The notes below the pieces were generated by a model, which saw only the letters and a list, made by a program, of their open reading frames with translations, was not told where the DNA came from and searched no databases. From contig NZ_JAGYJH010000003.1 of NCBI RefSeq assembly GCF_018402285.1, positions 1,406,099 to 1,470,098 on the forward strand: DNA of 64,000 nucleotides. The letters run 5' to 3'. The stretch is from Hyphomonas sp. GTDB lineage: Bacteria > Pseudomonadota > Alphaproteobacteria > Caulobacterales > Hyphomonadaceae. The position numbers were made by a program, and so were the translations under genes. Numbering within the stretch: position 1 is the first letter of the stretch; each line of letters starts with the position of its first letter. Of this stretch, positions 1-9,669 are shown in pieces.

Positions 1-1792
1 CGCTGCCGATCCTGACGCTGGCGGCGGCCAGCCAGTCGGATGACTTACCATCAAGGTTGCTGGCCACATCGAAGGCCGGGTCGGCCTTCGAGCGCCAGCG
101 GCGGCCGACGGTGGTGGAGATTTCCGTGCCGTTCTTCCAGATGGCGCGTGCCGTGAGGCCGGCGCTCAGCTTTCCGTCGCCCTCATAGAGGTCGAAGTTG
201 CCAAAGCCGTTGGGGTCAAAAAGGTTCGACTCATCAAACTCGTAGAGCTGGCTGTCCTCGACCGGGATGGCCGGGTCATTGGCGTCCGAGACCCCCCAGG
301 CCGCCATCACCGCAGGTTCGATCATCAGGTCGACATTCGTGCCGGGCCGGATCATCGGATAGGCGATCTTGGCGCCGGCATTGCCAACGGCGCGGGCTAC
401 GGATTCTTCGCCGCTGACGGCCTCGTCCAGCAGGTAATAGTCGCCGCGCAGTTCTGCGAAGGGCTCGAACGTGAAGCCGCCCGGCAGGACTTTCATCGTG
501 CTCCAGTCCCCGCCAAGGCTGACGCGGTGGCTGTCGGCGCCGACTTCGCGGCTCAGGATGGCGGAAGACGCGTTCACCGAGGCGAAGCCATAGTCGCCCA
601 GATCCCAGTATTTCTCGCCATAGGCGAGGGGCGAGACGAGCGGCAGCCGGGCGGCATCGTCTTCGCCGCGCAGGCCCTGGAAATTCAGGACGGCGATGTC
701 GGTATAATAGCTCTCACCCTGGCCGGTGACGAAAAGCTGCGAAAGAAGGCGCCGGGGCTGGTTGGAATAGAGGCCGCGCTTCTCGTTCTGGCCGCTTATG
801 TCGTAGCGCCGGTCATAGAGGTCGTCGGTCTGGGACTCGATGCCGAAGCCCCATTTCCATCCTGGCGAGATCGCGAAGAGGCCGTTGCCGTAGACATGGC
901 CCCGGAAGCTTTCCTCACCGAAGGTTTCGCCATCGCCGTCGAAGTCGGCTTCATGGGTGAAGCTGGTCTCGAACTTCACCGCGCCGGAATAGAAGCGTTT
1001 GCTGAAATCGACGCCGATCAGCGGGTTCACGTTCTGCGATACCATCGGAGAGAGGGTGATGTCCGAATAGTCGGACACGGCCCAGTAATAGGGCTGCTGA
1101 TAGAAGGCGCCGAGCTTTGAAGAGAGGCCTGCCTTGGGCACGAGCAGGCCGGAACGGCGCTCGGAGTTGGGGTCGGGATGGGAGAGGTAGGGCAGGTAGA
1201 AGACCGGCACGCCGGCGATTTCCACAACCGCGTCCCGGTAGGAGATCATCTGCGCTTCTTCGTCCAGCACCGCGCGGCGGGCGCGGATGGACCAGGTCGG
1301 GGTCTTGTTTTCCTCGCAGACCGGGCAGGCGGTGTAGACCAGATAATCCATGGCATTTATGCCGTCAGAGCGCCGGATCGCCGATTTGGCGGCGATGCTG
1401 GCGTCGCCGGCGAGGCGGGCGGAGTAGCCGATGGCATAACCGTCGGAGAGGTTAGCGCCGACATCGATCTCGTCGGCGAATTGCTGGCTGCCATCGGCTT
1501 CGATGATGATGACGTTGCCGGAGGCGCGCGCGCGCTGGGTGGCCCGGTCATAGATCAGCCGGTCGGCGCGCAGGACGCGGCCCTGATAGAGGGCTTCGAC
1601 ATTGCCTTCGGCAATGAGGGTGTTGTCCTCGGTGTTCTCGTAGACGGTGTCGGCTTCGAGCACGACGCGTTCATCGGTGACTGTAGTGGTTGATTCAGGT
1701 TCCGCTTCAGTCTGGGCATAGGCAGCAACCGGCAGGACCGCCGAAACGCCGGCCAGAAGCGCATAGTGAGACCATTTCACCACAGACGGCAT
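1..1792 (-). CDS. lptD: LPS-assembly protein LptD (partial, C-terminus beyond window start)
   Basis: Minus-strand reading from ATG at 1792 gives MPSVVKWSHYALLAGVSAVLPVAAYAQTEAEPE...VLEADTVYENTEDNTLIAEGNVEALYQGRVLRADRLIYD...VFYLPYLSHPDPNSERRSGLLVPKAG, typical LptD; open to position 1. Confidence 0.93.
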   Translation of the reverse strand, partial: MPSVVKWSHYALLAGVSAVLPVAAYAQTEAEPESTTTVTDERVVLEADTVYENTEDNTLIAEGNVEALYQGRVLRADRLIYDRATQRARASGNVIIIEADGSQQFADEIDVGANLSDGYAIGYSARLAGDASIAAKSAIRRSDGINAMDYLVYTACPVCEENKTPTWSIRARRAVLDEEAQMISYRDAVVEIAGVPVFYLPYLSHPDPNSERRSGLLVPKAGLSSKLGAFYQQPYYWAVSDYSDITLSPMVSQNVNPLIGVDFSKRFYSGAVKFETSFTHEADFDGDGETFGEESFRGHVYGNGLFAISPGWKWGFGIESQTDDLYDRRYDISGQNEKRGLYSNQPRRLLSQLFVTGQGESYYTDIAVLNFQGLRGEDDAARLPLVSPLAYGEKYWDLGDYGFASVNASSAILSREVGADSHRVSLGGDWSTMKVLPGGFTFEPFAELRGDYYLLDEAVSGEESVARAVGNAGAKIAYPMIRPGTNVDLMIEPAVMAAWGVSDANDPAIPVEDSQLYEFDESNLFDPNGFGNFDLYEGDGKLSAGLTARAIWKNGTEISTTVGRRWRSKADPAFDVASNLDGKSSDWLAAASVRIGS

Positions 1793-1938
1793 CCTGAACT
1801 ACCCGTACACAACGCCCCACCCGGCAGTTGGCGCCGCGTTTCTCCCGAAAAGTCAGGCTTAGAGACGAACAGACGGGGCGTCCAGCCATGCAATGGCGTG
1901 GATATGCATTCGCGCCATTGCAGTGCAGTCGGGCCACA

Positions 1939-3155
1939 TCAAAGCCTGACAAATCCGGCACTTTTATCGCCAGAACGCGGCCAGGGGCGGTCAAACAGGG
2001 GAGACTTCCGGCCATTTGCGGACATATCAGGACAAGAAGTGCCCCCGCGCGCCGCCATTCCTGCCGAGACGGTAACGGCCTTCCCGGCGCGTTCCAGCTC
2101 CATCAGGATCGGGCCGGCGCGCGCGGCAGAGACCCCGGCAGCGCGGGCGATCTCGTCCAGAGGCATGGCCAGCGGGCTGAGCGCCTCGCGCACCCGGGCG
2201 AGATCGGACGGGCGGGATCGGGGCGCCGCCGCCATGGGCCGCGTCATAGGGATCGGGCGGGGGCGCCGAGACCCGCAGGAGGGTAAGCGAGCTCAGCACC
2301 TCCAACACGTCGCCGGCATGGCGGAGGAGGGCGGCGTCATTGTGGATGAGGTTGTTGGTGCCTGCCGCGCGCGGATCGAGCCGGGAGCCGGGCACGGCCA
2401 TCACCTCGCGGCCCTGGTCGTGGGCGACGCGGGCGGAGATGAGAGAGCCTGGCCGCTCGGCTGCCTCGACCCCGACCGTACCGCGCGCCAGGCCGGTGAT
2501 GATGCGATTGCGGCGGGGGAAGTCCTGCGCCTTGGCGCGGTGGACCAGGGGTATTTCCGGCTCGATGAGGCCCTGCTGGAAATTTCGCTATAGAGCCGGT
2601 CATGCCGGAGCGGATAGACTTGATCCGTGCTGCCGCCGAGGACGGCGATGGTGCCGATCGAAAAGGCTGTGGCGGCGTGGGCCTCGCCGTCGATGCCGAG
2701 GGCAGGGCCGCAGACAATGGTCTAGCCGGCCTTGCCCGGCGCAGCGGCCTTGGCCCGCGCGATCTTGCCGCCCGCGGCAGAGGCGTTGCGCGGACCGACG
2801 ATGGCGCAGGTGGGCCAGGCGGTGAGGGCGGCATTGCCCAGCAGGGTGAGCGCCGGGGGCGGGGGATCGAGCGTGTGCAGGTGGGTCGGAAAGTACCTCT
2901 CGCACCTGGCTGCGATACGGGCGCCATACTTTGCGGCGGGGTCTGTCTTGCGGGCGATATTGTCCGCAGACAGAATGGTAACGGATTTGACGCCTGCAGG
3001 GCGGCTGGCGATTTCCGGCAGGGCCTCAAGCGCGCGCCCGGCATCGCCATAGCGCAGGATCAATGGGCGAAAGTCACCGGGCCAGCGGTCTGGGCTGGCG
3101 CCAAGCGCAGCCCGTCGAGGCGCTGCCCGCCTGCAAGGAGACAGGGCAGGCTCAT
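1939..3155 (-). pseudogene. dprA: DNA-processing protein DprA, disrupted by three frameshifts and one in-frame stop
   Basis: DprA blocks in successive frames: GPVTF / RPLILRYGDAGRALEALPEIASR / IVGPRNASA / TAG stop / GPALGIDGEAHAATAFSIGTIAVLGGSTDQVYP / FPRRNRIITGLARG..SLISARVAHDQGREVMAVPGSRLDPRAAGTNNLI / winged-helix MPLDEIARAAGVSAARAGPILMELERAG. Confidence 0.88.
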
Positions 3156-3775
3156 GCTTCCGGGGCGTCTTTCTTCTTGGCGCCAAAGCGCGGCTCGGTG
3201 CCGCTCAGGAGGCGGCCGAGATTGGCGCGGTGGGTCCAGAACACGAAGACCGACAGCAGGGCGAGCCCGCCGAGAATGAAACTGCTGCGCTCACCCAGCA
3301 GCCAGGCGCCGGGGGGCACGGCGGCGGCGGCCACCAGTGCGGCAAGGGATGAAATGCGCGTCAGGGCAAAGAGGCCAAGCCAGATCGGCGCGGCGACGAC
3401 CAGCCCGTGCAGCGGGGAGACGAAAGCGAGGAGGCCCGCATAGGTGGCCACGCCTTTGCCGCCCTTGAAGCCAAGCCAGACCGGATAGCAATGGCCGATG
3501 AAGGCAGCAAAGCCTGCGACGAAACCCACTTCCCGGCCCACCAACAGCGTGAAGGCGAGGGCCACGAGGCCGGCTTTCAAACTGTCGAGCAGGAAGGTGG
3601 CGAGCGCCAGATCCTTGCGGCCGGTGCGCAGCACATTGGTGGCGCCGATATTGCCCGATCCGATCTGGCGGATGTCTCCGAGACCTGCGGCTCTGGTGAT
3701 GACGAGACCGAAGGGAATGGAGCCGGAGAGATACCCGGCGGCCGCCGCGACTGCGTAATGTGCCCATTCCGGCAT
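3152..3775 (-). CDS. plsY: Glycerol-3-phosphate acyltransferase PlsY
   Basis: YLSGSIPFGLVITR, IGSGNIGATNVLRTGRK, GFKGGKGVAT motifs. Confidence 0.95.
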   Translation of the reverse strand: MPEWAHYAVAAAAGYLSGSIPFGLVITRAAGLGDIRQIGSGNIGATNVLRTGRKDLALATFLLDSLKAGLVALAFTLLVGREVGFVAGFAAFIGHCYPVWLGFKGGKGVATYAGLLAFVSPLHGLVVAAPIWLGLFALTRISSLAALVAAAAVPPGAWLLGERSSFILGGLALLSVFVFWTHRANLGRLLSGTEPRFGAKKKDAPEA

Positions 3776-4008
3776 GTGGAGTTCCTCGCCCGTCCCTTTG
3801 AGTGGTCAAGGTTTAGGGGGGTGTGGGGAAGGGGCAAGGGGGCCTCGAGGCGGGCGGCGTTGTCACCCGCTGCGCAGCGGGAGCGCATAAGGGATGACGC
3901 GTCGGGGAGCGCGCGACCCGGTTTAGCTTGCTAGGCTGGGCCTGGAATTTGCATCAGTGCGGGGCTTAAAGGCATACCGCTATCTGGCTGGGTGTGGGGC
4001 AATTTTCA

Positions 4009-4092
4009 GTGGCGCATCGTGCCGGAATCAACGGGTTGCGCGCCCTTGCGGTTACTTCTGTCGTCATTTTCCACTTTTCTCCGAACTGCTGA
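4009..4092 (+). pseudogene. N-terminal relic of an acyltransferase family 3 (OafA/YrhL-like) gene
   Basis: GTG-start frame VAHRAGINGLRALAVTSVVIFHFSPNC*; matches the acyltransferase-3 N-terminal signature (..I.GLRALAV..VV.FHF) and stops after 27 aa. Confidence 0.6.
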
Positions 4093-4108
4093 AGCTGGAC
4101 GAGGCGCG

Positions 4109-5389
4109 CTAACGCTTGAACTCCAGTGTTCCTCCTACGAATGTCTTCATGACGCGGCCCTGAAGGCGTCGGCCATCGAAGGGGGAGTTTTTTGAGCGGG
4201 AGAGCAGGTCTTCACGCTCGCAGAGCCAGGGCTTTCCGGGATTGAAGAGGATGAGGTCTGCCGGGGAACCTTTCGCGAGGCGGCCCTGCGGCAGGCCGAG
4301 GATGCTGGCCGGGCCGATCGTCACCGGGGCGAGCGCTTCGAGCAGGGTAAGCGGGCCGTCATGGTGCAGGTTCAGAAGGGCCGAGAGTACGGTTTCAAGG
4401 CCTGCTGCGCCGAAGGCAGCCTCGCCAAAGGGAAGCCGCTTTTCTTCCGGGGGCTGAGGATCATGGGCGGAGACGACCGCGTCGATTTCGCCGGCTTTCA
4501 GCGCCTCGATTAGCCCTTGACGGGTGGCTTCGTCGCGGAAGGGCGGGTTCACCTTGCAATAGGTAAGGTAGTCGCCGACATCGCGCTCGTTGAAGAAGAG
4601 GGAATGGGCGGTCGCCGTGGTGTAGACTTTTGCGCCGCGCTTGCGGGCGGCGGTGGCAATCTCCAGCGTGCGGGCCGTGGAGACCTGGTCGAGGATCAGG
4701 GTGCAGCCGGTCTGCTCGGCCAGAGTAACGTCGCGCATTGCGCCGATCCACTCGGCCTCGGGCGGAATGCCGGAGAGGCCCGCACGGGCGGCAAAGGCGC
4801 CGGCATTCATCACGCCGCTGCCGGTGAGGGCGCGCTCGTCGGGGCGTGACATGACGATGGCGCCGCGGCTGGCGGCATACGCCATAGCGCGCTTCATCAC
4901 TTGGGCGTCGGCTACCGGGCAGTCCCCATTGGTGAAGAGGAGGGCGCCAGCGTCTGCCATCAGGCCGATCTCGGCCATAGCAAGACCGGCAAGGCCCACG
5001 GTGAGCGCGCCGGCCGGATAGATGCGGGCTTTGGAGGTTTCCCGGGCCCGCTCGGCGATGAACCGGACGAGGGCGACATCGTCGATGACGGGGCGCGTAT
5101 CGGGCATCACGACGAAGCTGGTGATGCCGCCGGAGAGGGCCGCGCGGGAGGCGGTTTCCAGCGTTTCCTTCTGCTCGTCGCCGGGCTCGCCGGTCTTGAC
5201 GCGCAGATCGATCAGGCCGGGGGCGAGGCAGAGACCGGCAGCATCGATGGTTGTTTCAACGCCGGGGAATACCGATCCGGCGCCCTCGCGGATGTCTTTG
5301 ATCTTTCCGTCCTCGATGAGGATGGCGCCTGGGGCGTCTAGCTCCGTAGCCGGATCAAGCAGGCGCGCATTGATGATCTGCAGGCTCAT
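4109..5389 (-). CDS. pyrC: Dihydroorotase-like protein (PyrC'-type, likely non-catalytic)
   Basis: Amidohydrolase/dihydroorotase fold motifs ([40 protein letters not shown]); overlaps pyrB start. Confidence 0.88.
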   Translation of the reverse strand: MSLQIINARLLDPATELDAPGAILIEDGKIKDIREGAGSVFPGVETTIDAAGLCLAPGLIDLRVKTGEPGDEQKETLETASRAALSGGITSFVVMPDTRPVIDDVALVRFIAERARETSKARIYPAGALTVGLAGLAMAEIGLMADAGALLFTNGDCPVADAQVMKRAMAYAASRGAIVMSRPDERALTGSGVMNAGAFAARAGLSGIPPEAEWIGAMRDVTLAEQTGCTLILDQVSTARTLEIATAARKRGAKVYTTATAHSLFFNERDVGDYLTYCKVNPPFRDEATRQGLIEALKAGEIDAVVSAHDPQPPEEKRLPFGEAAFGAAGLETVLSALLNLHHDGPLTLLEALAPVTIGPASILGLPQGRLAKGSPADLILFNPGKPWLCEREDLLSRSKNSPFDGRRLQGRVMKTFVGGTLEFKR

Positions 5390-6333
5390 GACTTTCCTCC
5401 GGCGAGAAGGTGGAGGACGGCTTCGCGGACGGCGACGCCCATTTCGACCTGCTGGGTGATGACCGAACTTGGTCCGTCAGCAATGATGCTTTCGATCTCG
5501 ACGCCGCGGTTCATAGGGCCGGGGTGCATTACGGTGACATTTGGCTTGGCGAGGGCGAGGCGGGCCTGGGTGAGGCCGAAATAGCGGAAATATTCGCGGC
5601 GGCTGGGCAGGAAGGCGCCGTTCATGCGTTCCAGCTGCAGGCGGAGCATCATGACGATGTCGGCGCCCTTCAGCACCTTGTCGAAATCTGCGCCCGCGCT
5701 TTCGGCGCCCCATGTGTCGGTGCCCGGAGGGATAAGTGTCTTCGGGCCGCAGAGATGCACGCGCGCGCCCATCAGGTGGAGCGCCATGGTGGTGGAGCGG
5801 GCAACGCGGCTGTGGGCGATGTCGCCGCAGATGACGACTTTGAGGCCCTCGATGCGGCCTTTGACGCGACGGATCGTGAGCAGGTCGAGTAGCGCCTGGG
5901 TGGGGTGTTCGTGGGTGCCGTCGCCGGCATTGATGACTGCACAGTCGACCTTGCGGGAGAGGAGCTTGGCCCCGCCGGACGCCGAGTGGCGGATGACGAG
6001 GGCGTCGGGCCTCATGGCATTTAGGGTCATCGCCGTGTCGATCAGCGTTTCGCCCTTCTTTACCGAGGAATTGGCGACCGGCATCGAGACGACATCGGCG
6101 CCAAGGCGCCGGGCGGCAATCTCGAAGCTCGACATCGTGCGCGTGGACGTCTCGAAGAAGAGGTTCACCACCGTCTTGCCGGTCAGCACCGGATCGGGGC
6201 GGATACCGCCGCGCGTCTTCTCGGCATAGCTGTCTGCCAGATCGAGAATATGACCAATATCGAGGGGATGAAGGCCTTCGATTCCAAGCAGATGCTCGTG
6301 CGTGAAGGTGTAGTCTGGCCTGGGCGGTGCCAT
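5386..6333 (-). CDS. pyrB: Aspartate carbamoyltransferase catalytic subunit
   Basis: [27 protein letters not shown] and HPTQALLDL motifs. Confidence 0.97.
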   Translation of the reverse strand: MAPPRPDYTFTHEHLLGIEGLHPLDIGHILDLADSYAEKTRGGIRPDPVLTGKTVVNLFFETSTRTMSSFEIAARRLGADVVSMPVANSSVKKGETLIDTAMTLNAMRPDALVIRHSASGGAKLLSRKVDCAVINAGDGTHEHPTQALLDLLTIRRVKGRIEGLKVVICGDIAHSRVARSTTMALHLMGARVHLCGPKTLIPPGTDTWGAESAGADFDKVLKGADIVMMLRLQLERMNGAFLPSRREYFRYFGLTQARLALAKPNVTVMHPGPMNRGVEIESIIADGPSSVITQQVEMGVAVREAVLHLLAGGKS

Positions 6334-6389
6334 GGGAATACCTCAGATTTGCGGCGGTGTAGGCGGGATTCTGAGGCGGGGCAAGCCTT

Positions 6390-7316
6390 TCAGGCCGCCC
6401 CGAGCCACAGGATCAGGGCCCAGGTGAGCGGCAGGGTGATGGCAGCCAGAACGGTCTGGACGGCGATCAGATTGGCGGCGAGCGTCGTGTCGCCGCCGAG
6501 TTCGCGGGCGAGGACGTAGGAGTTGGGGGCGGTTGAGGTGGCCGCGCAGAGGAGGGCGATGGCGAGCGGCAGGCCGCTGAGGCCGATCATCAGGCCGATG
6601 GCGAGCACGATGGCGGGCATGCCGATGAGGCGGATGAGCGACCAGACGACGGTGCGCAGGCCCGCGCGGCCAAGGGCTTTGAGGTCTACCCCCGCGCCGG
6701 CGCTGAGGAGGCCGGTGGCGATGGCGGCGCTGGCGAGGATGCGCAGGGTTTCGTCCAGCCCAAGCGGGATCTCAATGTGCAATACCGCGAGCGTGATGCC
6801 GATGAGACAGGCGATGACCAGCGGGTTGCGCGTCATGGCCAGGAAGGGACGGGGTCTGACGCCGGGCGGGCGGTCGGCATGGGCGGTGAGCGCGTAGACC
6901 GAGAGGACGTTGGCCGCCGGGATCATTACGGCGGCGGCGAGGCCGACGAGGGCAATGCCTTCATCCCCGAACAGCGCGGCGCCGAGGGAGAGCGCGATGA
7001 TGGTGTTCCAGCGGACGTTTGACTGGATGATCGTGCCGATGGCCGGGCGGCTGATCCCCGGCCAGCCATAGGCGGCGAGGCCAATGACGCCCATCAGGCA
7101 TTGGGCGGCGATCAGGGTGACCACCATCTGCCAGGGCGCGGTGTCGAATTCTGCGTTCGCCAGCGCGCGCACGATCAGGGCAGGCAGGAGCACCAGAAAG
7201 GAGAGCCGGTCGATCGAGCGGAAGGCTTCCGCGGCGATCCAGCGGCGGGTGGAGAGAAGTTGCCCGAGCGCGACGATCAGGATGACCGGCAGGAGCGCGA
7301 TCAGGAAGGCGCTCAT
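6390..7316 (-). CDS. AEC family transporter
   Basis: Multi-pass hydrophobic protein, [23 protein letters not shown]-terminal [30 protein letters not shown]. Confidence 0.85.
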   Translation of the reverse strand: MSAFLIALLPVILIVALGQLLSTRRWIAAEAFRSIDRLSFLVLLPALIVRALANAEFDTAPWQMVVTLIAAQCLMGVIGLAAYGWPGISRPAIGTIIQSNVRWNTIIALSLGAALFGDEGIALVGLAAAVMIPAANVLSVYALTAHADRPPGVRPRPFLAMTRNPLVIACLIGITLAVLHIEIPLGLDETLRILASAAIATGLLSAGAGVDLKALGRAGLRTVVWSLIRLIGMPAIVLAIGLMIGLSGLPLAIALLCAATSTAPNSYVLARELGGDTTLAANLIAVQTVLAAITLPLTWALILWLGAA

Positions 7317-7768
7317 GGGCGCTGCTCCAGCCGGGAGAGGGCGTCCTGAAGTATGATGGCGGCGGCGGCGGCGTCGATGCCTGCCTCGCGGTGGCGGCGG
7401 GAGACCCCCGCGGCGCGCAGGACATCGCCCGCTTCGGCAGAGGAATAGCGCTCATCCTGGAAGGCGACGGGCAGGTCTCGCACCTTCAGGAGGCTGGAGA
7501 CGAGTGTGCGGACGGACTGGGCGCGGGGTCCCATGCTGCCATCGACATTCAGCGGCAAGCCGACGATGAGGCCGACGGCTGCGCGCTGGTCGTAGATCTG
7601 GAAGAGGCGCTCAAGCGCCGGGGAGAGCTTTTTCTTGAGGATGGTCTCGACCGGGGAGGCCATCATTCGGATGGCGTCTGTGGCGGCGACGCCAAGGGTT
7701 GCGGTTCCGGGGTCGAGGCCCAGAAGCACGCCCTCGCGGGGCAGGTCGAAGAGATCCACCACAGCCAT
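7313..7768 (-). CDS. ruvX: Holliday junction resolvase RuvX/YqgF
   Basis: [41 protein letters not shown]. Confidence 0.93.
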   Translation of the reverse strand: MAVVDLFDLPREGVLLGLDPGTATLGVAATDAIRMMASPVETILKKKLSPALERLFQIYDQRAAVGLIVGLPLNVDGSMGPRAQSVRTLVSSLLKVRDLPVAFQDERYSSAEAGDVLRAAGVSRRHREAGIDAAAAAIILQDALSRLEQRP

Positions 7769-7844
7769 AGTCCCGCGTCCCTTACAGCCTTGATGGGCCT
7801 CTGCCTATGGCGTATGGGGCAGGAACTATCAGGAGCCTGCACCC

Positions 7845-8132
7845 ATGAGCGTTACCCGCGACGATGTCCGCAAAGTTGCCCGTCTGTCCCGCATTGCGGT
7901 GCCAGAAGAGCGGCTGGACGAGCTTGCCGGAGAACTCAACGGCATCCTCGGCTGGATCGACCAGCTCAATGAGGTGAATGTCGAGGGCGTGGAGCCGCTG
8001 ACGTCCGTGGTCGAGACGAAACTGCCGATGCGTGAGGACGTGGTGACGGATGGCAACATCCAGGACCAGGTGCTGGCGAACGCCCCGCGCAGCGAGCACG
8101 GGTTTTTCGTGGTTCCGAAGGCCGTGGAATAA
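7845..8132 (+). CDS. gatC: Asp/Glu-tRNA(Asn/Gln) amidotransferase subunit C
   Basis: VRKVARLSRIAVPEERLDELAGELNGILGWIDQLNEVNVEGVEP. Confidence 0.95.
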   Translation: MSVTRDDVRKVARLSRIAVPEERLDELAGELNGILGWIDQLNEVNVEGVEPLTSVVETKLPMREDVVTDGNIQDQVLANAPRSEHGFFVVPKAVE

Positions 8133-8234
8133 GCAGCCGAATAAGACGGGCTGCCCGCCTTACATTCCGCTCAGTTGTGCCTCACATTGGTTTGAAGGGG
8201 CGATTCTTGCCCCGGTCACTGAAAGTGCGAACCG

Positions 8235-8363
8235 ATGGCCAAGGGTCAGATGAAATCCAAAAAGGAAATCCGCAAACCGAAAGCGGAAAAAGTGAAACCC
8301 AAGCTCGGCGCCCCTGTCGCCAGGCCCGGTGACCTGAAAGGCATGGAACATCTGAAGCGCTAG
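8235..8363 (+). CDS. Small (42 aa) highly basic protein of unknown function
   Basis: MAKGQMKSKKEIRKPKAEKVKPKLGAPVARPGDLKGMEHLKR*, complete ORF below the track length cutoff. Confidence 0.6.
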   Translation: MAKGQMKSKKEIRKPKAEKVKPKLGAPVARPGDLKGMEHLKR

Positions 8364-8416
8364 GCGTTTCAGGGCAGTCTTCACCGCTCTCAATCTAAAA
8401 AATGACCCAGCCCAAA

Positions 8417-8451
8417 TCATCCCGGTTTCGCCGCAGGCGAAACCGGGATGA
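8417..8451. repeat. Perfect inverted repeat (16-bp arms, 3-nt loop), terminator- or REP-like
   Basis: tcatcccggtttcgcc-gca-ggcgaaaccgggatga between the small ORF and a convergent dehydrogenase gene. Confidence 0.8.
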
Positions 8452-8482
8452 CTTAAGCTGAGAGGGCTCGCGAGCCTTCCGC

Positions 8483-9622
8483 TTACTTGCTCGGATTGAT
8501 CAGATACTTCGTGCCTGTAGCCTTGGCGTTGTAGGCGTGGAGGGTATCGAGATCGAGCGCCTGCGCGAGCGAGATTTCGGCCGTGTAGTGGCTGGCGAAT
8601 GTGGTGGTCAGCTCATCCATGACACGCTGGCGCATCTTGGCGCGCACTTCGGCGCCCGCCTTCTGCAGGAACGGCGTCAGGAGATACCCCGACAGGTTCC
8701 AGGCAAAGCCGACGCCCGGTGGCACGGTGGTGGGCGACATGTCGAGCCGGCCGTAGATGTAGACCTGGGTTTCCTGGCCCGAGCCGTAGCGGCTGAACTC
8801 TTTCATCTTGCGGCTGGCGGCCGCTTCCATGGCGATCAGCAGCTGACCGGCGAGCGGGCCGCCGCCGATGGCGTCAAAGCCGAGCGTCGTGTCGGTTTCG
8901 GCCAGGGCAACGATCAGTTCTTCCATGAAGTCGGGCGAGGTCGAATCGACGACGTATTTCGCGCCGAGGCCCCGGAGGATGTCGGCCTGTTCCTGCTTGC
9001 GGACGATATTGACCAGCGGGACATTGTCCTTCTGGCAGATCTTCACCAGCATCTGGCCGAGGTTTGAGGCGGCCGCCGTGTGAACGATACCCTTGCGGCC
9101 TTCCATGCGCATGGTCTCGACGAAGGAGAGCGCGGTCAGCGGGTTGACGAAGCAGGAGGCGCCCTCGCGCGACGTGGCGCCAGCGGGAAGCTCCATGACC
9201 TGGGCGACGTTCAGCATCCGGTACTGTGCATACATCTCGCCGCCAAGGCCGGTGACCCGCTTGCCGAGCAGGGCCTGAGCGGCGGGTGATGAGCCAGCCT
9301 TGACCACAACACCGGCCCCTTCATTGCCGACGGGCATCGAAAGGTCGAGGCGCGCGGCCATGGCGCGCAGGGCGGGCGGGGGCACATCGGCGGTGATGAC
9401 GGGGCGGTCCTTGGTGCCGGACGCCCTGGCAGTACGCATGTCGGCGCCGCCGACGAGGAGGCCGAGGTCGGACGGGTTGATCGGGGTCGCCTCGATCTGG
9501 ATGACCACGTCATCGGGGCCAGGCTCGGGCACGGCGACGTCTTCGAGCGAGAGCTCCAGCCTGCCGTCTTTGGTGACAAGGCTGCGCAGTTGCAGGCCGG
9601 TTGCAGGAACGGTCTGGCTCAT
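8483..9622 (-). CDS. Zinc-binding/MDR-type alcohol dehydrogenase-like oxidoreductase
   Basis: MSQTVPATGLQLRSLV...; VGNEGAGVVVKAGSSP, HTAAASNLGQMLVKICQKDNV cofactor-binding motif. Confidence 0.85.
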   Translation of the reverse strand: MSQTVPATGLQLRSLVTKDGRLELSLEDVAVPEPGPDDVVIQIEATPINPSDLGLLVGGADMRTARASGTKDRPVITADVPPPALRAMAARLDLSMPVGNEGAGVVVKAGSSPAAQALLGKRVTGLGGEMYAQYRMLNVAQVMELPAGATSREGASCFVNPLTALSFVETMRMEGRKGIVHTAAASNLGQMLVKICQKDNVPLVNIVRKQEQADILRGLGAKYVVDSTSPDFMEELIVALAETDTTLGFDAIGGGPLAGQLLIAMEAAASRKMKEFSRYGSGQETQVYIYGRLDMSPTTVPPGVGFAWNLSGYLLTPFLQKAGAEVRAKMRQRVMDELTTTFASHYTAEISLAQALDLDTLHAYNAKATGTKYLINPSK

Positions 9623-9669
9623 GTGTATTCCTCCATTTTTTTGCTTGGCCGATTGGCCCGCCGCGAAGC

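Noticed and set aside
527-1120. Plus-strand ORF of 197 aa
   Set aside because: Antisense shadow of lptD; composition is a complement artefact of a high-GC gene and the minus frame has clear LptD motifs.
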